64,000 bases of DNA from Anisus vortex (taxonomy: Eukaryota; Mollusca; Gastropoda; Planorbidae). This document shows positions 1 through 14,200 of the stretch, piece by piece. The translations under genes were made by a program, and so were the position numbers. Numbering within the stretch: position 1 is the first letter of the stretch; each line of letters begins with the position of its first letter. The DNA lies in contig OX421498.1 in assembly GCA_949126835.1 (NCBI GenBank), positions 28,997,081-29,061,080 of the forward strand. Reading direction: 5' to 3'. The notes below the pieces were generated by a model. That model was not told where the DNA came from, did not search any database, and saw nothing but the letters and a program-made list of their open reading frames with translations.

Positions 1-1263
1 CCCACCCAGTATTCTAAAACATCCATCGTTATCATTAATTCTCTGACCATCTTGTCTACGATTGACCCTGGTTTTAATCACTCCCAACTATTTTACAACA
101 GTCAAGTTATTTGAAAGGTGTGGCCACTGAGTTACTTCATGAATATCTGTAGTTATTAGAATTTTGTTGAAAGACTAGCACGCGTAATAATCGCATATAG
201 GCCTAACGTTTTACGGGTTGAATAAAAAAACAATAACAAACAACTTCCCTATTAAGACGACATATATATAAATAGATAGATAAGCATTTTATGTTCATAA
301 ATAGATACACAAGTCTTTATGCATGTATAAAAAGTTTGATAGTCCTATAAATGCATTAAAGTACATCGTCCAAGATCATGTTATAGCATTTATCTTGTAC
401 ATTATAGACGCTCCTTCTATAAAGAAGATTATTGCGATTATTAGCATTTTTTGCAAACTGATAAAAATATTCCAGACAGTAAACAAGTTAAATCTCAAGA
501 TTAAAAACAGGTTTTCTAAAATGAGTGACTCCTACAGGGCTGGAATAGTTTGGGAAACACTTGTTATTTTCAAGTTTGTGAATTTCACTACATTGAACGA
601 AGTAGTGCAAAACATTTGTTTAAAAAATATATAATATTATTAAATTAGTACCGAATAAATATAATGTGGTTTTGTATTTTCTTTTTCTGAAATTATCCAA
701 GAGCTGTATGCGTGAGTTGTGAAAAAAAAAAATTTCCACTAATAAAATGTTCACCTGTGTATATTTCTAAAGTACTACCTACTAATATGTATTACCGGTT
801 AACAAAAAGACAATTTACAGATTACATTCTCTGTATACATCAGTTTGTGACTTTTTTTGTCAAGTTGTGGAAGTAAGAACCTTAAGAATGCAAAAAAAAA
901 AAAAAAAGTGAAATGCTTATTTCTATTTTAAGATCAACATAATCAAACTTTGGCAGAAGTAATATTCAAGACTGATGATATAATCCCCCTATGTGGTGGG
1001 CTTTTGCCTACTTCCCCAACTCCTTCCACACAGCAGTTTTCTATGCTCATGCTTAGTACTTCCCATCACAAGCCCTTGAGCTTATTTACATTAGTTACCA
1101 TGTTGAGTTGATGAAATTATATCACTGAACTGTTCCTATTCAAGTAGAACTCATTAAGAGATTCTTTGTAAGTTTTTTATCAAATGGGTTCATTTCATTT
1201 TTGGGTATGAATGTATTAATAGAATTGTGACAGGGGGGAGTGAATTCAATATTTCTCTTCCAG
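1..1263. other. Left-edge non-coding stretch
   Basis: This should be the intron upstream of the bHLH exon at 1264. I see no convincing exon. At about 403-443 is a short relic matching the tail of the SINE that is better preserved at 37588-37762 (shared words gacgctccttctataaag and gattattgcg). A short open frame at 323-634 runs through that relic and has no protein-like features. A homopolymer A run lies near 891-906. Confidence 0.5.
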
Positions 1264-1513
1264 AGCTCGCATTAAAGATGCTTGTAACTTAATGCGTCAG
1301 TTGGTACCTGGGATGTCCAAGAAAACTGACAAAGCCACTGTATTTGAGTTTTCTGCTAGATATATTCATTTCCTCAAATCTTTTGTGGGTACCAATAATG
1401 ATAAGGTAAGCTGAGCTGTATAATTTTTAAAATTGCTCATCTCCCTTTCACCTATCTTACACTTACAATTTTTATTTTATTGTATACAGCTCAAGCCATT
1501 CCTTTATTTGTAA
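1264..1513 (+). CDS. bHLH transcription factor, last two exons (partial)
   Basis: Exon 1264-1405 follows a polypyrimidine tract and CAG, and ends at a GTAAGC donor. It reads (R)ARIKDACNLMRQLVPGMSK then KTDKATVFEFSARYIHFLKS: a helix-loop-helix with the conserved Arg of the basic region border, helix 1 (DACNLMRQLVP), a short loop, the DKAT turn and helix 2 (EFSARYIHFLKSF). An 84-nt intron ends at TATACAG; exon 1490-1513 adds LKPFLYL and a stop in the same phase. The TDKAT loop/helix-2 start resembles TCFL5/SOHLH-type germline bHLH factors, but family assignment is tentative. The basic DNA-binding residues must be in an upstream exon left of the window. The gene points tail-to-tail at NUP160. 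Expected role: dimerising nuclear DNA-binding regulator. Confidence 0.7.
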
Positions 1514-2228
1514 ACTACTAAAAAAATTATTTTGTACATAGATATTTTATTTTGTATTTATCAATACAACACTATGTACTATGTAAAGTTTTTATTATGA
1601 TCACTTTAGCCCATAATTATTTTTTAACTGCATTACTTATGATATACGTTTTGAAACAAAAAAATATATTGATATATTTTGCCTAAATATTTAGCACATC
1701 AAAAAGTATTTTAGCCTAAATAACGCTATTTCATATGAGTAAAACCATTTTTTAAATATTTTGTTGACAGGATTTTCTTTTAAAGTACAGTCCATATTGA
1801 TTTAAAGGAAACAATGTAGGCTAATGAGTTGCCCACGGAATGTTGGATTGTATGCATGTGTGTTCAATTATCTGGCAAGAATTTTTTATGTATATTTTTT
1901 CCATTTTCAATTTTAACAATTTAAAAAAGAAAGAAAATTTGTAAAATAAAATTACTGTGAATGAAAAAAAAATTTGCATTTAGTTTTAAATAATTTATTT
2001 TCCAAGTTTATTGATGTTGAATGTGTAAAAATAATAATCCATAAAAATATAGATATAATATATATAAAAAAAAGTGTTATATTTTGAGATGAATTAGAAT
2101 TTATTGCAAATGCAAAACCAAAGCTTGAGTAATTTGTATTTCTTTATGAACACAATCTTCCATTGATGCTATAGACAACAAAATAGATAACTGAACAGCA
2201 GGCTTGTAAATGTCTTTTTAAATTCATC
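1514..2228. other. Tail-to-tail intergenic gap / 3' UTRs
   Basis: AT-rich sequence between the stop codons of the convergent bHLH gene and NUP160. It probably holds both 3' UTRs. An AATAAA on the plus strand near 1943-1950 could serve the bHLH gene. No other element is recognised. Confidence 0.5.
2100..2105 (-). terminator. Candidate NUP160 polyadenylation signal
   Basis: AATAAA on the minus strand, about 125 nt after the NUP160 stop codon at 2229-2231. It is the first canonical signal downstream of the stop. Cleavage position is not visible. Confidence 0.5.
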
Positions 2229-5200
2229 TTATGCTTCAATAAGCTCAGACTTGTCAAAGGCTTTGTCTAGGTAGAGTTCCAATTTCTGTTTTAAGTCATG
2301 ATAAGTCTGGAAGGAAAATATATGTGGGGGGTAAACATTGAATTAATTGAAGGATTTAAAAGAACTAAAATACTAAATCAACAACATGTGGTGGTAATAA
2401 GTAAATAAATTACAACAATAAGTTACGTACACTTGTGTATGTTGTATTATCACTGTCTCTCAATGCCACAAGTATCTGGTCTAAACTTGTACTTGGTATC
2501 CAAACACTTAATGGTGCTGGTTTATTAGTGCCCTGTTAAAAGATGAAAATATACAATGTGAGCTTGCAATTTAAATGCAGACTTATAAATTAAATACTGG
2601 ACATTTTCTCAGTCAATTTTAAAAGATAATTGTTTTGCTGTGGAGTGTTTAAACAATTAAAATTTTGCCAGAAACAATCTCTAATAAAAGTATTGTTTCA
2701 ATCAATATAAACAATATTTAAAAAGAAAAAAAAGAAATATTTATGATAAAAAAAGAGAAGTGGGGAAATGGGAGTACAACCAAATTCTCACTAAATAAGA
2801 CACTATTGAATTTAAAATATGTTTCTGTTATGGACTTTATACAATTCATTACACAGTCCTTAAATAGCACATGGGATTTACTGATAACTTCATGTCTCTA
2901 TGTAAACTTTGATGCACAGAATAGAAATTAAAGTAACTAATACTTAAAACAATATAATAAAATAGATAATACGATGTATAGGTAAAAAAAAACCAACTTC
3001 AAATGAGAGAAACCTAATTATAAATCTAAATGACCTAAGTTAAAAAAAATAATGATCTAAAACAAAAGGAAATGGAAATATAATGCTCATGATTAAATAA
3101 TTATTATAATGTTGAATACCTTGAGATTAAATGCAGGCCCATCAACTCCAATGAGAACACCAGTGACTACTTCTAAATAGTCCATCGCCAGTGAAGCAGC
3201 CTGAGTGAGTTGATCAAATGCCAAGTAGACTCGTAACAATGCTGCCACATCCAGAGCCTGCAGAAAGACAACAGAAAATGTCTATTGCATGCATTACAAT
3301 ATATAATGGTTCTATTAGCACACTCACAAAAAACAAAGTTTAGTTTGTTGAATAATGAATAGGACCTATTGACATACACAAGCCTATTCAAAATAAGACC
3401 TTGTGTTTGTGATAATGATTTATATAAAGCAGTAAAGTGGAACTATAAATTATAACAACCCTAAAAACAATTCTTTTATAAAGCCTTTATATGAATTTTT
3501 TGCTGTGCATTAACCTTCCAAAGATTTTGCTCTTTGCCACCCGACAAAGAACAGAATCAAAAAGCTAAGTTACTAATAGATCTATAAAGGATTTTAAAAT
3601 AGAGGAAAATCTGTCATTCAGGTTTATTCAATACAGATTTAACAGTTAAGTGTAACAAAAAAAAAAGATTTTTGGGGGTTGGCGTGGGGAGTAGGTATGG
3701 TAAACATGTCCATATGCCATATTTCAGATCAATAGGAAGACAGGAAGTGGGTCAATTAGCCTTCCAAAGCTCTGGCCAGTAAGTCTCCCGCCTGCCAGAA
3801 ACAAAGTTTTGCTGTTAATATAAAGGATTTGAAAACAGAGATGAAGAGGCCCTGCAAAAACAATTTAATAAATGAAAACAAAAAAGAAAAGAAGAAACAA
3901 AAAAACTTTAGTGGCCATTTTACTAATGGACAAGTCTTAATTAGGTGTGACCTTTTAAACTGGTGTGATCGTGAACTTCCGGTTCTATTTTTAAATGTTT
4001 AATTATTTTAGGCATTTCCGTAAACAAAAAAGCATGCTTTTGCTGGTTATTGACAGTTGATTTCAACCTCGACGGCTAGTTCTAGTCTTTTAGACTTATA
4101 CAAAGGATACAATATTAGTTATGAGGAATCCGTTATTAACATCAAAAGTGAGTAGGCGATAATTAATACTCAAGTGTTAGTCGCATGTAGCTTGTTTATA
4201 AAATAAATTAGTCAAGAGTTGCGTTTTCTTGGTTATTGAAAAACAAAATTCGTATTCATAAAAACGAATAACAAAAATTCTTTTGCATTAAGCAATAAGT
4301 TTAATATTATAAAAAGGTGATTATTCACTTCTGACTTTCACAATACATTGTTTTCTTTTGTAAACATCTTTTGGAAATGAAAGATACTTTAATCCCCAAC
4401 AAATGTTCGTACAACCAGTAACCTAGCACACAAACGTGTTTCGAATACAATGATTGAATTCGACCGGAAATGTTTTTTCTTGTGAACTTTTATGCATGCA
4501 TACACGTTAAGACTTGTCAATTCCCTATTTTACTGAATGATTCTTGATGTTGGTAATGAGTTGAAAAATGTTGAAGTATTGTAAGGCATATCTTAAGTAT
4601 TGGATTTGACTTATTATTATTGTCAGCATTTACCCACTGATCTATAAAAGAATGGACTGGGCCCGGAAACTATATTATTGAAGTCAAAATCAAAAGGCTC
4701 ACCTGACTTTCACTTATCTATAAAATTAGTATTCCTAAACACTGACCTGTAAATACATTTCAAGTGACTTAGACTTCATTTTTAACGTATAGATTTGTTC
4801 TACTTATAGGTGGATTATTCCTAGAACTCGCTTATGTGTAGTGCAGATAGTGCAATCAATTCAAGACTCAATTTGCACATACAAATTTAATATGGAAACG
4901 CTATCCATTTCTTTTATAGATTGCCCAATAGAGTCTGGTAAACCTGACATTATTTTAAACACTTATCAAAATACAGGGCAAGACTTAACCCATTGGTAAT
5001 GCAGGAAGTGATTTTTTTCTTTACAGGAGGAAAATCTGTGTAACAAATAAAAAAAATATAAAAACCAAAAAAATCCTATTACTGACCTGATAGGAGTGAA
5101 TCAACCAAGTTGGCAGATGGAAACCTTGGGACAACAAACAGTAGGCTATACACTTGTGGCACACACCGCTGCCATCTTCCAGCAGGTACAGATAACTCTG

Positions 5201-8200
5201 CAGAAGACTCCAGGCCTGGTCAGAGGCTGTGTTTTCTTTGGCCCCGCAGGAAGGGATGTTGTTCTCTCGAAGCCACAGCCATGCAGCAGCGTTGGAATCA
5301 TGTGCTGGATAAAAAAGAAAACCAAAAAAATATTTTTAAGACCAAATTTGGAGCAAATGTTTTTGTTCAATTTTATTACTTACAGTTTTCTAAAGTTTAA
5401 ACCTTTTTTATATTCTGAAATATAAACTCTATAAGAAATACAGTTGTCCACTTCATGGAAATTTGAAGCAAGAATTTTAAAAAGTACATAAAGAAAGTTT
5501 CAAGACCCAAGGTGATCAAAGGTTCACTATTGCTGAAAAATGGCAAAGAATAAATATCATTAAGTCATTAAATCTCATAACTGCCAGAACGCTCGTGATT
5601 GATTCATCTTCACAGCATCCATACCGGCTGACCAAACGTAGTGATCACAAAGTATCTACAACTACCAAGGGAGCTAAGTTGTTTGTTGATGGATGATCAC
5701 CTAAAAATTGTTCTTTTTATATTTGGACTTGAAATAGAGGTACTTGATGACATTGATGTAACTAAACTGGATATTGACTTGTATTTAGTAGTAAATGTAG
5801 ACCATAGAGAAGATAATAACCATAACATTAGTATTTCTCTGGGACAGACTGCAGAGCAAGATAGAGTGGTCAGATGAAATCAATATAAAGTCATTCATAT
5901 TGATGAATTTCTACATTTTTTAAAACAATTATTGCATACCAACTTGAAATGCTACAAGTTTAAATATATAGCAAACCATTACTCAATACACAGTTCTTTA
6001 TTTCATCTTATAATAAATGTATGACAATAATTCTTTTTCTACAGCACCTTATGTTTTATGAAGAGTTTTTTCCCTTAGGCTGGGGTTTAAGAATGGGTTA
6101 AATGCTATTTTCTTCTGAATGTGCTTTTAGACTTTCAATCTGCACAGCAACTCACTTGTTAACTTTGTGTAGGAAGAAGAGGACGTGGCCAGACTCACAC
6201 ACTGCAGTGACAGGCTGGACAGGATGGGCTCGGGGGACAGTGAAAAAGCTCTTGTTACTGAAACTGCCAGGTCGTAGAGCCCTGCGGAGCACAGCAAGGA
6301 AACCATTTCCTCCTTTGAAGGCATGAGACCTGTAAAGTATTTTAAAAAAACTTGAACACTCCGCAACCAACATTTGGAAGAAAGTAATTACTTTAAAAAA
6401 TTTAAAGTTAAGACTTTTGTCATGTTACCAGAAACGAGTCCAGAGTCTCCTTGGTTTCTGATTAGACGAAGTCTGGCATCAAGTAGTAAGTAATCTTTCT
6501 CTAAATCTGATAATTCCAGAATGACCATTCTTTTCTTACAACCTGGCATTAATATAAAGTATAACTAATCAATTGTAAGTTTTTGTAAAAAGTATTGTTA
6601 CGAATATCGGTCATAGATGAATGACGTAATAAGGCATTGACCTATTAACAAGTGCGTATTAGAGTCCAAGGTTTGACCTTTATGCCCTGAGGGCAGTTTA
6701 AATAAAATAATTCTTCCAACCCCGTGGAAATTGAAGGTGATAATTCTGGATCGCAGTATTCTATAGAGCAGGAGATTAAAATGCGTATTAAGACCCTGTA
6801 GAACCTTCGATAATAGTTTTCTTTGTAAAGCCCCTACCTCCTTAAAGTTAGTTCAGTTTGAAAGTTTGTAGAAAGAAGTCGCTATATTGATACTTGTATA
6901 TTTCATGTCATTTTATTGAAACACTTATGTTGCCATCAGTTGATGCATTTATTTATCGTTTATATTGAGTCTACAATTTAAATAAAATTGTTTATTCAAC
7001 AACTGGAGTTGTTTGATCTATCATTGTTGAGAAAGGTGTTGAAGATAATTATCCCGAATATAACTACATTACTGCATAGACCTGTCAGTCAAGGAACCCC
7101 TAGCTTGGGCTACAGATTAGCAGAATCTAGAGACTTCTAATAAAGATACAACTATACATTGAATCCGATTTAACGAGTCGTAATAATAGTCATCATAGAG
7201 ACAGTCCATAACAGTATTTATCAAATAATAGATAATTATTTTTAGATATAACATAATACTAATCAAATTAGAAAATGGAGTATTTTCAAAGTTGCACAGC
7301 AATGACATATCTTAACCCTTTCAGTGCCATGCGTGTATATTTGCACCAGGCTTAGGCCTGTAAATTTACCTCATACTAGATAACAATGGTATCTTTTTTA
7401 AACACAAAACAAAAAAAGGATGTAACCTTTCACCAGTTATTGGCTAAATGTTTATTCAATAGAGGAAAAGATGAATTATTTCTTAAATCAACCAATGACA
7501 AGAGTTGTTTGTGCAGAAGTGTATTTGTTGTTAAACACAGAGTGGGAAAGAATGCCTGATAGGCAGGGCATTAATGGTAAAGTAATTCCCTGGAGGTCGA
7601 GCCTGGTATTGGAAGGGTTAACTGAAAGAAAATGCAGATAAATTTTTAAAAATCTCTTTCTATTTAGATTACCTGTTTGGGCATTTCTTCCAGAATTCAT
7701 GTCCTTCTCCTCTGATTTGAAGACAGGCTTCACAATCCAAGCGTGCTCGGGCCTGACCAGTCGAAGAGTGTTGATTGTGCACAGGTAGCACTGCGCCTGC
7801 TGCTGAAGGCTCTTTAACCCAGGGACTTCTTGAGATAACCTGAGGCCCTTTTCAAACATAATTCTCCCAGCTGAAACAATTATGTTATAGATGTAAAAAG
7901 TATACATGTATAATACTTGGTAAATACAATTGAACGTTAGGTCATAAGTGCAGTTGTTAGTTGTATAATAGTCTGTAATTATAACTGTATATAGGTTTGG
8001 TGTTTTTAATTGACATTTAATGCAATTTTTTTTTAAAAGACAAGACTCGATAAAAACCCACATATTTACACATTTTTGTCTAGAACACTAGTTTGTTATG
8101 GATAAAACATTTATCTCCTATGTCCATAAAAGGTCCATGGATTTTATAGACTATAAAAGTCATTCAAGAGGATGAATATGATAGAAGCAGCCTGTCAAGT

Positions 8201-11200
8201 CGACATCTTGATTCTGAACACAATTTTACTTCTAGACGGATGTTCCATTAGAATTATTTGACACTCTTTGAGTTATAAAGACCAAAAGTGTAATTCATGT
8301 ATATTAATTAATTTTTTTAAACTCATTTTGAGGTAATTTACTTTGAGACAAACCTCACAACTTACTGAGAAGTTTCAGTTTCTACTGCAAAATGTTGCTT
8401 TCAGCTATGTTGTTCTTTGCTGCAAGCACAACTTATGATGTGACATAATCAATAAAAAACTAATGATGAAATAACTCCTTGTAATTTTCAATCAAATGGA
8501 CAAGAGTTACCTTTCCTGTAATCCTCCCTGTGAATGAAATATGAAAACAGGAGGCTGTAGTAGTCATAGGTGAACATGTCCACACACCTGGCTCGATTCT
8601 CCAAAATATAAACCACCTAGAGAAGGGGAAGTGGAAAAATCTAGTAGCCTATATTATGATTTCTAAACAAAAAATTGTTCAATCAAATATCTCACATTTT
8701 CTTATAACAGACTTGAACCCCACTTCTCTTAGAGAATTAATTCAATATGAGCCAAGATTACTCTTAATGGGCTCATATAACAAATTCTGCTGTATCACAC
8801 AACACTGATACATCACCATATAGGTTCAGCACAAACGGTTGGCCATTCCTGTCTACTCTAAGATAGTGCAAGGTGTGGCAATCAAATAGCATATGTTTGA
8901 CCATCTCTACTGCATCCCTACAGTTTTAACACCGCAAGTTAAGGTGGGGTCCTAAACCTACAAAAGTAGGACTCTATCGGACTATGTCCAGTTCAAAATT
9001 GGGCTAAGGTGGACTGTTCCCTTCAGCTGAGCCTCCACCATGGGTCAGCTCAATTTTTGCTGTTTTAGATTCTGCCAGACACCGTGGCCCTTGTCAGATT
9101 CATCCCAGCTTGTGTACCACCTTCTTATAACTAGTCACTAACATCTTGCTGACCTCATCCTCCAAATCCTGATAGTCAAAGGAGACAAGATCACTCAAAT
9201 ATCCTCGCTCACAGAGAACCACCAAAAACTGCCTCAAACAATCTTTCTTCCTGTGAACAAATAGGAGAGCTTCCAGATAAAAAAAAAAAAAACAGATAGC
9301 AATGTATAACAATAATTATTGAGGGATCACTCTTACTTATTTTAAATATACTATCATCACAAAGAAATAACTTGTTCAATAAACACTAAATAAATTATGA
9401 TAATACACTTCAAGGATTGAAATATTTTTCTAAGGGTACAGATAGGCCAAAGGTAACACAAAATGTCTGTATTTAAGCTAACGATGTTATAACTTACTGA
9501 AACCTATGGTAGACTTTGAACCCACTTGATTTGATGTAATTCAGGGGACAATATCTCATGACTTTCAACCAATACAATTCATAGAGTCAAAAAAAAATGT
9601 CTCCACTGACCTATCAATATCTGGATTTCTCATCATTGCAGCAAAAGCTTCTTGATTGTGCCCCATCTCCAGATGTTCCCTAAATACCTTCGACAGCAAA
9701 GTTGGCTGACAAGGGTTCAAGAAATCAGGATAACAAAGTCAAATATTAAATATAGTCCTCAATTTTTTTTGTTCTTATTTTGATATATTGTAAGAAACAT
9801 TCCTTCAGTTTTTGTTTTCAAACAACAAAATTATATATATAATGTAGTATAATTACCAAGTTAGGATCATCACTGTCTGCTTTGTCAATTGCTTCATTAG
9901 CCAATGTGATCACCAGGTCAGGGTAACCTTGATCTTCCAGTTGCTTTATAACCTAAACAGAGTCAATAGTTTTTAAACATTTAATAGAATTAAGGCATAC
10001 ATATTTTTAAGTTTTTAATTTGTTTACATTCTGCAAATTTATCAAACTTTTTAAAAGTCTGTACCTTGAGATTTTTAAATACTTGAATGGTCTTTGATAG
10101 AAAAGTAATAGTACCAGTCAGACCAAATTGAACTTTTATAAAATCAAATTAATTACATGTTTTTACTTTCTGCACAAATAACACAGTTAATCGTTACAAA
10201 TTGAAAATTTACAGGGATCAAGGTTCCACAAGTAGCTAAACATGTAAACAGGGCCTACCTTCAGATAGAAGAGTATCTGTAATTTGTAATGGTCAGTCTC
10301 AGAAGTCTGCAAAAGTTTCTGCGTCATAAATGCCTCAGTCGCCACACCATCACAGGCATCAACAAATAATTTGACGGCTTTGTGAGGCTCACTAGGAACA
10401 ATTTTATACATTTAATTTTCACAAATGGAGTCGATAACCTTCAGTTTGTTTAAAATTGGGCATATCATACATATATATATATATATATTAAAGAATCTAT
10501 GCTTCAATGCATCGAAGTAGCAGGAGATAATAATATTTAATAGCGCTGCCAACAGCCATAATAAAAGCTCGGGGCGCATTTAACATACAACTAAGCACAC
10601 GCATATAATCTCTAGGCTAAGAAATATAAAGATAATTGATGATTTAAAACTTAACAAACATAGGACAAATCAAATAAATGAAGCCATAACCGACTGAACA
10701 TATAAGTAAGACAATAGGGGTCTAAAGCATGTTATCTAAGAAAAATATTGAAATAATGAGTTTGTAAGTTCTTTTTGAAAGTAACAATAAAGCTTGTTTA
10801 ACAAACATTGAAACATACACACCCTAAACAATGGGAAATTTGGATAATAATGTTCATTCTGGATTATACAATTTTCCTGCACTTTGTGGATATTAGGAAA
10901 ACTTATAAACAAAATGTGAATATGTAAGAGTTGCAAGTTTATTTATAAAGTTTACATCACAAAATTGTTTGAACTGCAATTGGAGTTGGCACCTTTGATG
11001 CCACGTTAGATACTAAGTAAAAAAAAATTCACATTATAATTTTTTGTTCTATCAAAAATATTAATTTTATCCAAATTTTTAAGACTTTTGCTTTAATATA
11101 TTTTTTTAAAATTGTATATCCTTTTGTAAACTTTGTTGTTTGAAATCTTTTTTTTCTTCTGCAGGTTAAACAGTAATTATGGACATAATCTGGCCACACA

Positions 11201-14200
11201 TGCCTCTGAAAGACATGCCCCCGATGAATAACCTATTTCCTTAACAATATTTGTTCACAATAACACATGTGCGAATGTATTAGAAACATAAACAAACGTA
11301 GAAGGAAAGTTAGGTTGCTGAGATGCATACTTAAAATGTAGATGAGCTAAACCCAAGAAGAAAGCCCTGCAGGCTTCATTCCAAGTGCACCATGGAGTCA
11401 ATATATGGATGTACTCTTGTAGCCTCAGATACTGGCAGGATCTCACAAGGAACTCTGGGAAGATGGTGTCATCTGATCCAGGCCATCTGAAGGTTTTCGG
11501 TCAAGGAAAACTGGGCTAATACTAAATCATCATCAAGTCTATATCCTAACCTTATAACACTAGACTTATAAGCACAGTAAGTACATCCTAACCTTATAAC
11601 ATTAAACTTATACGCACTTTAAGTAAATCATATAGCAGCTTACTTTGGAGAATTTAAAAATGTGCATATTTTTTAGCATTGTAAAAATCACAATGTATAA
11701 TAATATATTTTCCAATATCATTTATGACAAAAAATTAATACTAAAATTACTACTTGTATTATACTAATTATAATTATGTTTATGTAGATAGATTATTATA
11801 TCAGCTAACCTTTTTCCAAAATATTTCCTCTACATAATAAAAAAATCCTGAACTAAGTAAGCAAATCAAAAGTTTTCACTACTATTCCAGCCCTGTCTGA
11901 GCCATTAAGTTTATCCAATGCAAGCATTAAATACACACAACAACAAAATGTCTCAATGTTTCCCAAGTAAACAGCAAGGATACATCAACAGACAGAGTGA
12001 CAGCAACATGTCCCGCAGGTCATCCTTCCACACGGCTATGCTGTCACCGTCAAAGGAGGACAACCTCTGCCTGATGAGCTTCCCACCGACGCCTTCAAGG
12101 AACATCTGGATGATGTTCATGTTCTGGGAACCTGACCACACAAACAGAAATACATTGTTCACAGTTCCTTTACATACAGACATTTTTTTGTTTAATCAAG
12201 TTTAAACTAACCAATCTAATCTAATTGAAACTTTAGTAACAGCCAGAAGCACATTTTTATTACCAAAATTAAATAATTAAAGTATCCCTTTGAGGCCATA
12301 GTAATCCATGGGGCAAGTGATGCAGCATTCATAAGTTTCTGTGGTCACTGCATACATGGGGATTGTGTGGCCAGCACAGTACCCAGCCACATCTACTCTT
12401 GCTCTACTAATACACCGGGAGGAGCCCTCCAGGTCAATAAAGAAACATTAGCTTTTACCAGGGTGTGAATACGAGACTTTTGATGTAGCATTCGATGATC
12501 AGGTTAATTGTTTCGGAAAATTATTTTTCAGTTTTAAGTTCAAACAATTCTACTCTATAGCCATTTTTAAGGCTTGTCTTTTGTCTGCTTGTTTACCAGG
12601 TATATGTTCTTATTAGCACTAACAGTTTACAGAATAAGTATGTTTGGGAACTTGTTGGTAAAAAGAAGGCTAAAGATGATAAAACTAACTTTAAAAATGC
12701 CCCTTAAAAAGGAAGATTTAAACTTTTTTTTTCAATTACAAGATTTTTCAACCAATACTATCTTTTTTTTTAATTTCTAGTTGATATTTTACAAGCACTC
12801 CAATATATACAAAATGGTATTATTTAAACAACATATAAATCTATCAGTCTACTTACTATGTTTTATGACAGATTTGGATACAACATCATCGGCTATTTCT
12901 AAACTGTTCAGTTGACGTAAATTGTAATCCCTGCACAGATAAAATATAATTTATATTTTCACCTGTGTGACTAATGTTGGTACTTAAAAAGTGTTGTACT
13001 TACTTATCAATCCTGATCTACTTTCAGCGCAGTACTTACAAGGTGCTGTTTGGGTTGACAGTGCTCAAGGTTTCCGAGGCCCAAGAGAGAACATTGTAGC
13101 ATCTCAAGAGGTAAGCTCCCTTGGGTATAAGCTCCTTCCAATTGGTCTCTTTCATTGATTGGCTAAGTCCAGACTGCCAATGGAACAAGGAAACTTCAGA
13201 AACTTATATAAACCTAATCAACTGTGTCCTTTTATATTAGGAGGGATTTCTAATGTACATTTGTTCTACTAAAGTAACAAATAAGGTTTTATTTATCTTA
13301 TCTTATACATTACAGACGCTCCTTCTATAAAGAAGATTATTGCGTCCTACGATTTGATTTGATAGATGATTTTGTATCTCAACCCTTTCTTTTGCAACAC
13401 TTGTATGTTTGTTACAGTAAGAATGACTGTGTAACTGTGATAGTGTAAGGGACGGAATAATTATAAACTGACTGAGACTTAGTGACACACATTGGACTGT
13501 AATGTGTTGTATTATTCTAAATATAAATTTAATTCATCAAGACATTACTGACAATATCAGACCTGCCAACCCTTCCGATTTTCTCAAAATTATACGGATT
13601 TTTCACCCCTCATTCCGACAAAGCCCTTAAAATTCCGATTTTTTGCAATTTTTTTTTTTCCATAACCATAACAATACAATTACAACTTATTTTCATTAAA
13701 AAATGTAGCGATTTAAAAAAACAAACAGATATAAAACAAAAACAATGAATCTCTAGCCCTACCGATGCAATGCCATGTAAGCCATATTATTAATGATTAC
13801 CGGTTATCGCATTTGTAAAAATACTATTTTGCTTGACATCAAGTAATACTTAGTAAGTGGAAAGCGGCACATTTTAGCAATAGGCTACCTTCATCTCTGT
13901 ACTATAAATTAAAACGCATATTACTCTTCTTATACTGACCATTAAAAAACAAAATAGGAATAGGCCTACTACAATACTAAGGAAAAAACATTTTTTTGGT
14001 CAAAATAACTACGGAAAATATTTTTAAAAAAACAACATAGGCCTAGCCTATAGTTATGGGCCACATACGGTATAAATATGTTTATGCCTGCTACTCGCAT
14101 TTTCAGTAGGCCTACTAGAACTAGTACTAGTTACTATTTAGGCCTTCTACTAGGCTATAAAGTATAAGCCTAGTAGAGCCTTTATGATAGTATTTAGCTT

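Noticed and set aside
323..634. 103-codon plus-strand frame
   Set aside because: It overlaps a SINE tail relic, is low-complexity and has no splice or domain support.
5641..5877. 78-codon plus-strand frame inside NUP160 intron 30
   Set aside because: No homology-like motif, no splice signals and opposite to the gene; chance open frame.
9100..9153. Open extension of NUP160 exon 26 (VSKMLVTSYKKVVHKLG)
   Set aside because: Human-like sequence continues correctly only if the exon ends at 9154 (…DLEDE | VVYILENRARCVD in exon 27); the extension is intron next to a LINE relic.
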